Positions 36,061 to 47,846 of a DNA stretch of 64,000 nucleotides are shown in pieces; the stretch's first letter is position 1; every line of letters begins with the position of its first letter. The DNA is taken from positions 124,001 through 188,000 of the forward strand of contig CM057058.1 in the NCBI GenBank assembly GCA_029945375.1. Direction: 5' to 3'. The position numbers were made by a program, and so were the translations under genes. Under the pieces are notes generated by a model. That model saw only the letters and a list, made by a program, of their open reading frames with translations, was not told where the DNA came from and searched no databases. The DNA is from Agaricus subrufescens (lineage: Eukaryota; Basidiomycota; Agaricomycetes; Agaricales; Agaricaceae).

Positions 36061-37334
36061 TTCTAATTTTGGCTGCTGAGCTAAAAATGGGCTAAATTAG
36101 AGTTATTTATAATTCAACACACTCCTTTCACCTGTGCCTCCTGGCATGATGCCGTTGGGTGATAAAACAGGCGCTGGATAACGAAATGTGAGACCCGATG
36201 CACCGTATGTTACTGGGGTTTGAGAGCAAGAAAAGAGAAGCCACCGGTCCCGAGTCAGCTCAGCCTCATTACAGGCGCTGAGCGAAAAGTTTTTTGATGG
36301 AAGACACAAGCGTGAGTCTGATGCTGTTAATGGCCATTTTCCCGCAGCAGTAGATCAAGTAGGGAATGTAGACGATAGAGGTCTCGAGACAGTAAGGGAA
36401 TGGCAGTCCCTCAGTCATTTAACTTATAGGTGCTTCTATCCTTCTACTGAGGAAACGCATACTAACATAAAACAAAGCAGTGAAACAGCGTGTCTTTGTG
36501 TATGCATATATCAATACACTGATTACAGCTGGAGGGACTGATCGTTTATGTGCGACCCAGCGAATATCAGTACTGAATCTTGATGCAAGTTCCGGCTGTA
36601 GTGATTCGTAAGTTGATGAGGCAGACCGAGCAATTTTTGAAACCCCTTGATGAATCGTTGACATAAGCATCAGAAGATATGTGCATTGATTGTTTGGGTA
36701 CCCTCGGGATATCCGTTCCGGATGTCTGTGCTTGATGCCCTCGAGATAGGGCCATTGACGATATTATCGCAGGTCGTGGCTTTTAATGGAAACGATTTAT
36801 TTTGTTGCAAAGCACCGGATAGCTTGGCTGAGATGCCTAATTTTTAAAGACACATACGAGGAGCATACAGCAGAAATCTCATTACTCAGTTTCCCCGGTG
36901 CCCCGATAATGGTCACAGGTCGAGTGATGGTCGGAGTTATTTAGATTTGAGGCGGTCGATGGCATGCCAATAATAAAGAAGTTAGCTGGAAATTGATATT
37001 CCCGGGAGCCCATTTTACCACTAGCATGGTCATGGATCTAATAAGGCAGTAGAACAATGAGTATCCTGCTGGGAGAAACAGTGTTTTTTTCCGAGATCGT
37101 CTATGACTGTCTGTGTATTCTCCTTGAGGCAGGAAGGTCATGCTTGGTGAGATAATGATCCGGCCTTTGCTTTAATTAGGTAAACCTTGCATGTTATAAT
37201 CTTTCCTCCTTGTCTTACTCCTTCCTTCCCGGTGTCGATGGCCCTCCTGTTCCACGATTAGCGCTCGTGTTAGTTCTCTTTTTCTCACAACGAGTCCGAA
37301 GCCCAGTGTAGTATATAAGTCTCACAATATATCC
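36061..37334. other. Shared upstream region of the two second-family membrane genes
   Basis: No certain gene. Minus-strand frames at 36103-36309 (containing FRYPAPVLSPNGIMPGG) and 36419-36755 may include missing 5' exons of the 34967-36060 gene, but no splice chain was convincing. Confidence 0.3.
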
Positions 37335-38389
37335 ATGAATATGCCCACTTATACGCTCTTCCAGCCTATGACAGAGAGACAGGACACTACGCTAAACGGT
37401 GCAGAACCATCTCCACCTACCAGCCTGGGTAGTGGGCTAGTGCCTCTACCCGGGCCGTCAAGGCGTGATCCTAAACTGTAGGCCTTCGATCTGTAATCCA
37501 CTGCTGACAGCCACTTAACTTACTGCATCAGTGCCCAGATATTCAACATCACATTCGACTGGTTAACTCTATCTTTGTCTGGTGGAATGCCTTATTGGTT
37601 CTATCTCCTAAACCGATACAAGTTTGACTCCGAGAATGGGATTGAGAGTAACACAGAGGATACTGGTGAAAACCGGGACGGAGCTTTCCTTGAAGAGGAT
37701 TGGAAGAGTATCATCCATTTTTTGACCCGGGTAGGGAAGGCCCATCAGGTCATGGTCGCAATTATGCTGGCGTATGTGTGGACCTTTGACAACACCTATT
37801 GATAGCCAGCAAACTATTTATTGCAGGTCTCTTTTCCCTCTTTTATCGATATCGCCTTTGCCAAAATGCTCCTGGGCATATATCTTTGCCACTTTATCCT
37901 TACTATGTGGTATAAAGACGTGTGCTATCTGTCTTCTTTACCGGGAGCATTTTCAAGCATCGGAGACAAGCTTTAGGCTCTGGAAACCCTGGAAGACACT
38001 CGCAGTACGTGCCTGTCCTATATTCTTTCCCCAAAATTAAGACTTAGCTGGTAGGGTGGTGACTTTTTCCATGAAGACACCGTTCGATTATGGGTTTTCC
38101 TTTCACTCCCTACTGTTTGGTTTACCAGGTGATTATGCTATCTCCTTTCAATAAGTACTGGTCTCTCATGAAGATATGAAGTTTTGTAATGAACTATACC
38201 ATCTCGGTTATCCTGCTTGCTGTTGAAGAGCCATCTGCAATCATTGATCCTTACTCACCAATTATCACCGTGTTATGCGATGCAAAGCGTACGTATTTTC
38301 ATCGTGTATCAATCCCTCTATTTATTATCGCCTTCATTGTAAGCTTAGTCTATATGAAATGTGCAGCTGGGCACCTGATGCACCTATGA
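37335..38389 (+). CDS. Multi-span membrane protein, second family, copy b
   Basis: The exons join in frame from ATG 37335. The first has MNMPTYTLFQPM and a Pro/Ser-rich N-terminus ending SRRDPKL. After an intron with a GTAGGCC donor and GCATCAG acceptor comes AQIFNITFDWLTLSLSGGMPYWFYLLNR, an acidic loop and HQVMVAIMLA. Exon 3 has SPLPKCSWAYIFATLSLLCGIKTC. Exon 4 (acceptor GGTAG near 38054) has GGDFFHEDTVRLWVFLSLPTVW. Exon 5 has MNYTISVILLAVEEP and IPLFIIAFIVSLVYM and stops at 38389. Three to five membrane spans are likely. It is a divergent relative of the minus-strand gene at 34967-36060. I do not know its function. No premature stop was seen in this splice model. Confidence 0.6.
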
Positions 38390-38754
38390 CAATATCTATT
38401 TATGGTTCTCTTTTTCTGTACCAGTCTCTTCACGCTTGATGCTATTTAGTTGGTATAGGTAGTTTTTAACTGCATTATTCAAATAAAAATATTTTAATGT
38501 GCTGATTAAACCTTGTTTAACTTCAACTAATAGGGTGGACTATTGGGATATAATGTGGACCCTCAATATTCAATGATGGCACTTATTCCGGTGTAATAAG
38601 GGGGACATAGCAACTAATCGCAGTCACTGAAACAATCAAAAATAAAAAGAGGTCCATTGAACCCCTAGTCTGCGCTCAAGATTGCAGCTCTCGCACGACT
38701 GCACAACACAGTGAACAAAGTTTACATCGGGTGTTTTTGCTATGCCTAAGTCGC

Positions 38755-38880
38755 TTCTCAGTTATGGCGTGTTTGGGTTATCCGCAGTGGAACCCGCTTC
38801 ATCATACCCTCACTGCTGTATCATCATTCATTTATCTCGGAAATCCTGGCGAGGATGCTTGCCGAACGCACCTCAAGTCA
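38755..38880 (+). pseudogene. Relic exon 2 of the membrane-protein family
   Basis: CTTCTCAGTTATGGCGTGTTTGGGTTATCCGCAGTGGAACCCGCTTCATCATACC matches intron-end plus exon 2 of copies 3 and 5 (LWRVWVIWSGTRF.IPLT) through the CTCGGAAAT..TG end. No other exon is nearby apart from a short stretch resembling the exon 3 start. It is an isolated fragment of a lost copy about 1.5 kb upstream of copy 3. Confidence 0.65.
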
Positions 38881-38939
38881 ATGTCCAGTTCTTAACCACA
38901 GTATCACCATATCATGTACATTGGATCGTAGAGAGGGGG

Positions 38940-40371
38940 TGAGAACAAAGCAGTAAGGGTGATGAATTGGGACTTAAAGGTCAACTACGTTCTGTTTTGT
39001 ACTGTAGAGCCGTTGAGGTGTCATTAAGTGTAGACCGCAATGTGTTCTTTCAGCTATGAAGAGAAGCGGGTTTTCTCCACTGATTGGGATTAACAAAACG
39101 ACCCTGGGCTTCAGTACCGAAAAGAAAGAAGGATCGATGTAAACGACAAAGAGAGTAGATGAGATTGCGAGAGGCGTTGGGGGACAGGCAGACAGACAGA
39201 GAAAGAACCAGGCGCAGGCTATATGATGAACGCAAAGATTGAGATAATGAGGGCGAGGCGACCAGAGACAAAGAAGCGACAGGATGCAAGGACGATAGGA
39301 TGGGAACTGGGAAGGTGGGGGGCATTAACCCAACTACCGAACATGACTCATACAAAAAAGATATCCAAAGCAAGTGCCATCGACGATGAAAGGAAATAAA
39401 ATTTGTACCTAGATGTCCGTATCGGTTAGCAATAGATCCCAGAATGAGGAAGATAAGACTCTCATCCATCCCCAGGTGTCGGGCATTGACCGCCGCTGTC
39501 ATCGTGTGTTGAAAAATTAGGTCCGGCAATAGGCGAGTGCCGTCATGCAGAAGGATTTTTGGAGTGGCTGCGGCTGTAACGTGACTGGTCGTAGGTGTTT
39601 TCTCGCCTCGAACATTGCAGTCCGTTTTTCGCAAGTTTTCGTGTGAGTTATGACGAGTCCAAGATAGTTACGACATCAAGATGATCGGCCAGTGGCCAAT
39701 TCACCAACAGACGTGCCGAGCTCACCATCCCTTACGCTGACACTTATGGGCTGGCCCAGCCAGAATAGGCCTAAGAGAGGGGGATAGATGTAAAATCGTA
39801 GAGAGTATTCGGCGTTGAATCCTGCAGACATCTTCTGACGGCTTCCTTGTAAGCGTTGTGGGAAAGCGGTCACGTTCCGTTCGGAGTACGAGTGAATCGA
39901 AGCATTTGGACCTGGTTCACACGTAAGTTGACACCAATGGTGCACCCTTTCTTCCTGACATTCTACCAGTGATCGTTACTGAACCCTATATACTCAGAAG
40001 TCCCCCCCCGCTGGAGCAGAAGGCGAGAATCCTCGCAAGAATGGGAATTAGTTCTTTGCTACGGGTTGTGTCAATTCTGTCACCGGCTGTAGCGGGCGAT
40101 CCGCCGGTCACCGGTCACCTCAGACAGGACGCCACCAACCAGCCATGTGTATGATTGACTGGCTCATCATTGATTTCCTCATCCTCGAACGCTTGGGTTC
40201 CCCCTTGACATTAGGCTGGTCCTCAACCACTAAATCGGTAATCCTTTTTTGGGATGACGAATACAACAAGTGGCCATCACTTGTTTGACACCATGTCCTA
40301 GTCCCTGAGGAGCAACGGTCTCAATAAGAATTTACTTGTGTTTTCAGGGCAATAATAGCGCTCGAGGGGGT
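38940..40371. other. Region with weak minus-strand ORFs
   Basis: Minus-strand frames at 39634-39050 (194 codons, containing ARHLGMDESLIFLILGSIANRYGHL) and 39945-39676 (SLRFYIYPPLLGLFWLG) have some protein-like stretches and a possible GTACAAAT donor near 39408. I do not recognise them and could not build a gene. A low-confidence unknown or decayed gene may lie here. Confidence 0.25.
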
Positions 40372-40408
40372 TTAAGTAGGATCCCGACCCTCCCCCAGCT
40401 TCATACCA

Positions 40409-41640
40409 ATGTCCACCGTCTCACTCGCTAAAGTCCATCTCAACGAGGCAGTGTATCTCCTTTCGATGACAACTGGTGTAGCAATCCTCTACACCTTTGT
40501 ATTCATCCTCTATTGTCTTTCATTTCGGCTCTGCTACGCTCAACTTTGGGATTATCAGAACAAGGTCAAACGACAAACAGCATTCACATTGGCTTTACAG
40601 ACGGTGCTTCTCATATGTGCTACATTGAACGTTATCGTTGGTAATCGTCATGTTCAAGTTGCCTTTGTTGACAACAGTACACTACCTGGTGGTCCGCTTG
40701 GCTTCCGAGTGGCGCTCACTATTGCGACACTTGCAAGAATAGCCAATGTGGTGAACATAATAGAGAATCTTCTGGTTTTGGGCGTACTGGTGAGTTTCCA
40801 TCCGGGTATTTTGTTCTGCTGGCGTCACTGACCCTCTGGTCGCTTCTTAGCTATGGCGCGTTTACGTCATCTGGAGCGGAACCCGCTTCGCCGTACCACT
40901 CACTGTTATATCATTATTCCTCTATCTCGGAAATGCTGGTGAGACCTACATGCGGATCGCAGCTCACGCAGAGATTCACTCTTGATGCTTCTACCAGGAT
41001 TTGGGATTTCAATCAGCGCGATTAGGTGGAACATCGACACCACAAGTCTGCTGGCAACTCCTCGAGTAGAGGATATACTGTTCATATTTGCATCTGCATT
41101 CTCATTTGCGAGTTTAGTCTTTATGACTTTAGCGATCGTTGCCCGGTTGTTATTTATACGACGAAAACATATCAGATTGATGGGTAAATATTTGACGTTA
41201 TCACTAAAAGACTTGCCAGAAAGTTCACATTATGATTCTTGACAGGGAAATCTGATGTTGCTAGCCAATATCTCGGCATGGCCACAATGTTGATTGAATC
41301 GTATACGCTGGATGCTTTATGGCTTATTGGATCAATAATCTCTTTTGGCCTCAAATACCCTCCTGCAGCGAATTTTTTTAGTAACTGTTCAGTCCAAATC
41401 GATGTAAGTACTAGGTCTCCTTGTTTATTTTCATCTCTAAAAAAAGTCTGATCCATCTATTTTTCAAAGATCCTGACAAACTTTCTTGTTCTATATCGAG
41501 TACTCTCCGGGCGAGCCTGGACAAGAGACACTCAACCACAGCTCAGCACTTTGATGTGGGCCTCAAGTGAAGCCGGTACAACTGCGTCTGAGATGGTTGA
41601 TCCCCTTCAGATGAGCATCTCAGAGAAAATCCGCCCATGA
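40409..41640 (+). CDS. Polytopic membrane protein, family copy 3
   Basis: Five exons (40409-40789, 40851-40938, 40998-41183, 41246-41403, 41470-41640) give 327 aa. Landmarks are FVFILYCLSFRLCYAQLW, LALQTVLLICATLNVIV, LWRVYVIWSGTRF, RRKHIRLMG, GKSDVASQYLGIATMLIESYTL and VLYRVLSGRAWTRDTQ. The tail is about eight residues shorter than in copies 2 and 5 and ends EKIRP, without the SSRNDV-like end. The TTAAGTAGGAT box is at 40372-40382, only 27-37 bp before the ATG. Open throughout; function unknown. Confidence 0.85.
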
Positions 41641-42869
41641 TCAGCTTCCGCAACGGTACAAAGGTTGTGGGACTTTTCTACATTTTGCTTTACCACCGAA
41701 TCCTTCGCATGCTCATTCTCCAAAAGTGTTTACCCAATTATTTTCTTCTCTGTTCGCGAAACAAAGGTTGCTTGTACTAAAATTTAGAGAGTTTTCATTT
41801 GTACAGTGCTTTCATGCGCTTTCATATAAAGTGGCTGGTCCTTGTGGACGAAATGTAAAATGTGTTCTACAATACCCATACACTATTGATAACGCGTTAT
41901 AACACTCAATAAACGTCCAAACCTTGCACTCATCGCGTTGAGCGTAATCATTTGCATTCCTCGACTCGGAGGATAATCATTTCTTGCCTCTAAGGATTAT
42001 GGTGATTCAATTCCTTGTAAAGCTTCAAGAGGTGGTCCATACGTATGAACCGGCGAAAACATTAACGCGCTCCGATCTCCGGTTTGTACACTTCGTAAAG
42101 AATTTCTACTCTCACATACAAGTAGATTTGGAGTTTCACTTACGTGTACAAACGGATTGGGATTCTGCGTCACTTCTTGACCCTATTGTGTCGCGATGTC
42201 AAGCTGACAGGGTTGTTACGAGCAAGTGAGCCGAAGAAGTCTCTAGGAAGCTGGACATGCAGGGCATTTGGTACCTGAGTGTAAATCAGAAGTCGTGTTG
42301 TGTAAACCCTGATTCGTGCTTACCCGGTACCCAGGCTTATATAACTCTTCGTTTCTTTGAGAAAAAAACTCGCTAGGCATGGCCCAAGCATATAATGATC
42401 CATGCAGGAAGCTATCGCATGCAGTGAGGAAAGGCTTGAGCAAAATATTGGAGAGGAGAAGTCCTGTAGATGAAGATTCGGTATTATTGTCCCTAACAAA
42501 GTCTTATCTTCCGACGAACTCATTGTCAGCCTGAGAAAGCATTTTTGTCAGAAGTGACAGCTTAATGAAGTACTCGGACGTAAGCTCGGCCTATTTTCAC
42601 AGAGCTAGCACGATTATGGATAATTGGGTCCACGCATTCCCCTTCAGGCCGTGTGTTTATCATGGCAAATAAGAGACCGCCGAACGTATTACCGATGCTC
42701 CCTCGACTGTCAAATTATACACAGTTAATAGCTGTGTGATTCGTTCTTGATAGGGCAGGCTCAGCTTGGATAAGGGTCAAATGGAGGTAACCTTCTGTCC
42801 ATCATTGGTTCATCAATATTCGTTTTACAGCGTAGCTTTCCTGGAAATTATTCAATTGAATCAAGCACT
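41641..42869. other. Intergenic, nothing recognised
   Basis: 3' flank of copy 3 and of the convergent P450 pseudogene. Short frames at 41984-42229 (+) and 42243-42523 (-) have no support. Confidence 0.4.
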
Positions 42870-45236
42870 CTATTCCGAAGCCTCGTTCTCCACAGCTTCG
42901 GCCTCGGCAATGATAATAGCCCTGGTTTTCTCAGGATTACTTCTCAAAAAAAAATTCGTAAGGCACATCTCTTGGCACTCGTAACAAGCCTCCGATTAAA
43001 TCATCTGGATCAGGTACCATAGGATGACCTGTCAAAGGATCAGAGCGCGGTTTAATGTCAAACCCCCATATCATCCTACAGCTATAATTTTAAACAGTCA
43101 AACCATCGATGAAAGATGGCGACGTACTTGGCGGCAACGATCATGAGAGCATTTTGAGCAATATACTGTCAGGGACATACAAGTCTCCCAAAACCAAATG
43201 TGGCAGAAAACGCTGGGGTGGGATTTGGACCCAGGAAACGCTCTGGCTTGAATTCGTCAGGCTGTGGATATGCCTAAACCGACAAATAAGAATCATGATA
43301 GGTATAGGCGCTCCATAATTACCACAGGATCTCGGGAAATTATGCTATAATCGTTTTAGACAGCAGGGCATTCGATACGTCAAGGAATGATCCGCTCACT
43401 CAACATTGGGAAGTATCTTGCTTCCTTTCGGAATGTACATGCCTTGGTATTCATCGGCACTCAAATTGCTGTGAGCTACGCCGAGAGGCACAAGGGGCCG
43501 CCATCGTAAGGATTCCTTGATACATGCTTGCAAATAGGGAAGGTCCTCTATATCGTCGAATTCAGGCTGACGATCACGACCAACCACCTGATCGATTTCT
43601 TCTTGCGCTTTTTTTAGGACTTCGGGGAAGACCAGCACTGCCACTGAAAATGTTCGGTTAGAAGACCACCAGATGTCAAAAACTCATCTATGAAGCGTAC
43701 AAAGTAAAAGTTGCATTGAATGTACTGTCTGGTTGCCCGGTTAGTAGAAAGAGATCACGATCGGACTCAGAAACCAACATACAGTACTTGCACCTCCTTG
43801 CCAAGGTGCAGAGCTAGCAAACGCGACCTCTATTTCATTCATACCCCATTTCTGCTTTTTTTCTAGCCCCCACACAGCAACTGAAGACTTAGCACTCCCG
43901 TTTGCGATACGCTCCTTCACCCCATTGAGAAGTTTCATGTATATTTTCGAATCGCGATGACGCATTATTTCGGGTTCCCAACGCCACCATTGCAGCCAAT
44001 TCTGTATAATTTATGAGCACCGGGGTTACGGTATATTCATTTCAGGTGACCGGTAGAAGTTGAAGAAACGGTCATTGTTTGATACATGAAGTGATTAGGA
44101 TTTGTGGAATAGTGGTAGTAACATACTTGATCTGCTAGTATGGGTTTTCTTAGCCAGAACCAGAGAAATTAGTGGCCGTTGGAACGAGGTCAGGCGGAGC
44201 ATACAGCAAGCTATTGATGAATGTGAGTCCAACAGTGTAAACTGCAGTCAATAACGGAAAGCACACTTAAGTAAGTCTGAACAAGATGGCACAAGTTGGT
44301 CAGTAGACGACAGTCAGTTTTTCATGAGGAAACACACCCTTGTCAATTTCCATCTGTTCTAGCACAGTCTCGTCTTGAAGGGTCTGAATACGGTTTCCAT
44401 AACCTACAGTCGTTACGACTGACAATGCAAACCTATTCAATTGATTTACTACTGATCAACTAAGGCGGAGAAGTTGACCTGCGAATGTGAAGCGAATAAA
44501 GTGTTGAATCTTTCTCGTCCAATAGATCTTTCATGAGGACTTTGGCCTCTAAGGATTGCTGCGACTTATATCCTTTCGAGGCGTCCACCGATAATCCTGC
44601 ATTGATGAGCTAAGGACGTAGATAAATGATCGATGCGTCCTTAAAGATTGAAATGTTTGGTACTCACAGATCTCCAGTTTCTATGCTTTGGCCCATAAGG
44701 CATCCCTAGTCCTCTTATGTTACCCGAAAGGATTTTTCCCCTAATAGACGTTTAATCAGCATGTGCGGTGAATAGAAGCCAAAATACTATGATATTCACA
44801 CAACATCCTGCACCCGACTGGAGTATATGCTACCACGCTGATCCAAGAGATCTTTAGCGGCCTGTACCGTTCCAATGACTGCAGCAAACAGAGAATTTAT
44901 GGGAATACGATCGTTACTAATGATCAATTCGGTACCTATGACATTTGTTGACCCCACCACCGCGGATACAACTGGTCCTGGAATGAAACATCAGAGCACA
45001 GTCAATCACTCGTGAGCAGATACCCTACCGAACTGTTGGTGCCATTTGGCGTACTCTTTCCATTGCTGGTGCTCAGGAATGTCGCTACTATTATCTCCTA
45101 GACCGAACCACGGAAGCTTGGGGCCGGGGGGCATCGATGTATGCAACTGTTGACGTCTTCGAGCGCGTCGGACAAGACAAAATACAACGACAACGGTCAA
45201 GAAACCGGCCAGACGGAACGGAGCCATCCTGAACAA
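42870..45236 (-). pseudogene. Cytochrome P450 pseudogene (P450-1)
   Basis: This is a fungal P450 related to P450-2 at 50449-52834. From the ATG at 45236 it has an N-terminal anchor (APFRLAGFLTVVVVFCLV), then MPPGPKLPWFGLGD, GLGMPYGPKHRNWRS, FALSVVTTVGYG, LLYAPPDLVPTATNFSG, YMKLLNGVKERIANGSAK, EEIDQVVGRDRQPEF, the ExxR helix (KESLRWRPLVPLG) and FKPERFLGP. The heme loop reads FGFGRLVCP and then TGA (43169-43171), so translation ends right after the heme cysteine. Downstream WGFDIKPRSDPLTG continues, but a run of nine A (42946-42954 on plus) shifts the frame before NPEKTRAIIIAEAEA. Stop plus frameshift in the essential C-terminus make it dead. It would have been an ER membrane monooxygenase. Confidence 0.85.
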
Positions 45237-45280
45237 GATACGCAGGACCGAGAATGATGATAGTATATAGGAAGCTCATG

Positions 45281-45636
45281 CACGGCGGACAATTAGCTGT
45301 CAAATGGAGATAAGGGGTTTGATGTCAAGCGGTTTGTCAGATCGTCGGCAATCGTTGATGCGCCATGTCACAGGTGTGACGTGGATCCTCCTAGCATATA
45401 TTAGACTACTTACTAGGCTTACCTAGAGTTAGTATAGGAAAGACAACAGGTATCAGTGCTTGTATCGTATCTGGAAGTCCTTGTAACAGCCATAAGGCCC
45501 GTACATTGGCTCATTCATATCACTCGATTTGTGAAGCGTGACAGATGAGGTAATTGACTCCTGATTTGACGCATCAGTATTGTACCGCTTGACATCAAAC
45601 CCGCTACCTCCATTTGACAACTGTTTGTCCGCCGTG
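45281..45636. repeat. Inverted-repeat (MITE/foldback-like) element
   Basis: The left arm 45281-45333 (starting CACGGCGGACAA, containing GTCAAATGGAG and GGTTTGATGTCAAGCGGT) is the reverse complement of the right arm 45584-45636 with about 85-90% identity. The 250 bp between have no ORF. No clear target-site duplication was seen. It lies 45 bp upstream of the P450-1 ATG, so it may have replaced or disturbed its promoter. Confidence 0.7.
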
Positions 45637-46049
45637 TCAGCGTCACTTACGTACTTATGCTTCCAACTCAGGAGTCGCGGGTGGTGATCGATACAAAGTG
45701 AAGAACCCCAATCCTTGTAATTGGTCTAAGACTTCGGCATTAAACTATGCAATTAGGGGTGCGTGCCAAGGTCATTAAGCAGTATAACGGTACGAGTCTA
45801 CTTTACATCACTCCGGCGCCTTACTAAATCATTGATCTCACCCTCCCTGGTATCACTAAAAGTACCTTACGGACTCTCTATTCCCAAGCGCTTGACTAAT
45901 AGCGGTTTGGCCTCCGTCCCACTACAAACAAGAGTTATCTTTTCGGGTAACGAACCCAGTCAGTGATGATGCCCCTGGACAGGATGTGCCTACCCTTTGT
46001 TGCGTCAAGATCTCAACTCGATCACATTTACCTGTATTTGTGACAGGGC

Positions 46050-46990
46050 GATGTCCGAAGCTCCCAGCATCACTACGTGTTGCAAAACTTGAATCAGTAG
46101 ACAGCGCTGTGAATATATTAGAAAGTCTTCTGATATTAGTGAGTCTACCTCGGGTCTTTACCGTGACCGTATCGCTGATACAATTGCTCCCAAGCTATCG
46201 CGTGTTCGGATCATCTGGAGCGGAACTCGCTTTTCCATTCTCCTCATTACTGTATCTTTAATCCTCTACCTTGCCAGTGCAGGTAAGAGGTACATGTGAA
46301 TCACTCCTCGCGCTGATATCTGCTCTTAACGCTCTCTTAGGGTTAACATTCTGGTATTTTGTGATTTCGTGGTGCAGTTCCTCTCCGAATTTGGCAGCTA
46401 CACCCTGAACAGAGGAAGTATTATTTATACTCGCCTCAGTAAGCTCATTAGCGAGTTTGCTGTTTATGACTTCAGCCATCATTGCACGCTTGCTGTTTAT
46501 CAGACGAAAACATATCAAACTGATAGATAAACACTTACCGTTTGGGCTTAATGCTTTGACGAATGGTTGGAATTGATGGTTCTCTGGTTCTCCACAGGGA
46601 AATCTGATGCTACTGGTCAGTACTTAGGTATTGCCACAATGTTCGTTGAATCCTATGTGCTAGATGCTTTGTGGAGCATTGGGTCATTAATCTCCTTTGG
46701 CGTAAAATACACCCTACCACACATCTTTTCAGTTCTTGTACTATTCAAGTCGACGTGAGTACCGAACACTTGCATTTCAGAGGTAGCATCTGATCCTGTA
46801 TCACTTAAAAGGTCCTCACAAATTTTCTTCTTATCTACCAAATTCTCTCTGGGAACGCATGGGACAGACGGACTCAAAATAACCTCAGCACTCTAAATTT
46901 GGATCATGATGGGACTGGTAGTCCATCTCTGGAACGGCTGATCTGTTGCAGACCAGTGCACTTGATAGAGACGCACCTGTGACTACCTAG
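46050..46990 (+). pseudogene. Membrane-protein family copy 4, broken
   Basis: Only the end of exon 1 is left (ESVDSAVNILESLLIL). Exon 2 has LSRVRIIWSGTRF (Trp to Ser). Exon 3 has a TGA in place of a codon after NLAATP, although the rest (LLFMTSAIIARLLFIRRKHIKL) is well preserved. Exon 4 (GKSDATGQYLGIATMFVESYVL) loses one T near 46728, shifting the frame before the IQVDV end. In exon 5 the motif has drifted to IYQILSGNAWD. There is no TTAAGTAGGA box or ATG. It is a clear pseudogene between copies 3 and 5. Confidence 0.8.
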
Positions 46991-47801
46991 TTCTCGAGAC
47001 AGTGTCCAGCCACCAGAGTTTTTGATGCTTTAATTTACTCTGTTTTGGGGACACTTCCTCTCTAAAAATGATGTCAATAATGCGGGGATGTGCTTAAACA
47101 ATAGTCGTCCAACGGCTGGACAAATGCAGAACAATGCTGGAACAATGCCGGAACTTCTTGTTTGGATTTTGTTCTGGTACGCTTTCTGAGGATCGATGCC
47201 ACTTCCAGCTTTGTTCCAAAAAAGCACGAAAATGCCTTAAGATACTTCAAGACATGCTTTTACCGAGTATCACACCTTAAATGAGGCCCTTATGCGACCG
47301 AGGGGTAAGTTTATCTACAGGTAGCTGGGTAGGAATGCAGCAGTGGAGATCGGATCGTGTTCCTATCACTAATTTTATTACCTGCAGTCTCCCACTCTCC
47401 TACCTTATCATGCGGTTTTCTTGTTTTTTCATTGAACCCACCAATGTATGCAGTCGCACTTGAGATTTGTTTTTTTGCTACATCATTGGTATTATTCCTG
47501 GGGGGCCCATGTCATATAAATACCAGCTTGTCATGTGTGTCATGGGCTTCGTATGTGAGCGATCTGTCAAAGAATTGATCTTAAACGCCCTCTCCCCACT
47601 TCGAGTTCCTTTGATCTTACTTCCCAGCTCTCACCACCCTGTTGACTGAGCTATATGCTCTCAAAATACTCTCACTTGCTATCCACCCGCAACTGTGAAT
47701 CATCTGTTGTGTGGCTTAGGTACTATTTCTATGCTGCCCTGTCGGCAAAATGTGACAGGGGCACAACTATGTTCACGAAAAATATCAGGTGAGCAAGAGG
47801 C
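46991..47801. other. Intergenic, upstream flank of copy 5
   Basis: Nothing recognised beyond short unsupported frames (47281-47649). It contains a short ACAATGC..GGAACAATGC repetition near 47125-47155. Confidence 0.4.
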
Positions 47802-47846
47802 TTAAATAGGAACCTGAATATTTCAAAATTCATACAGTTGTCACCC

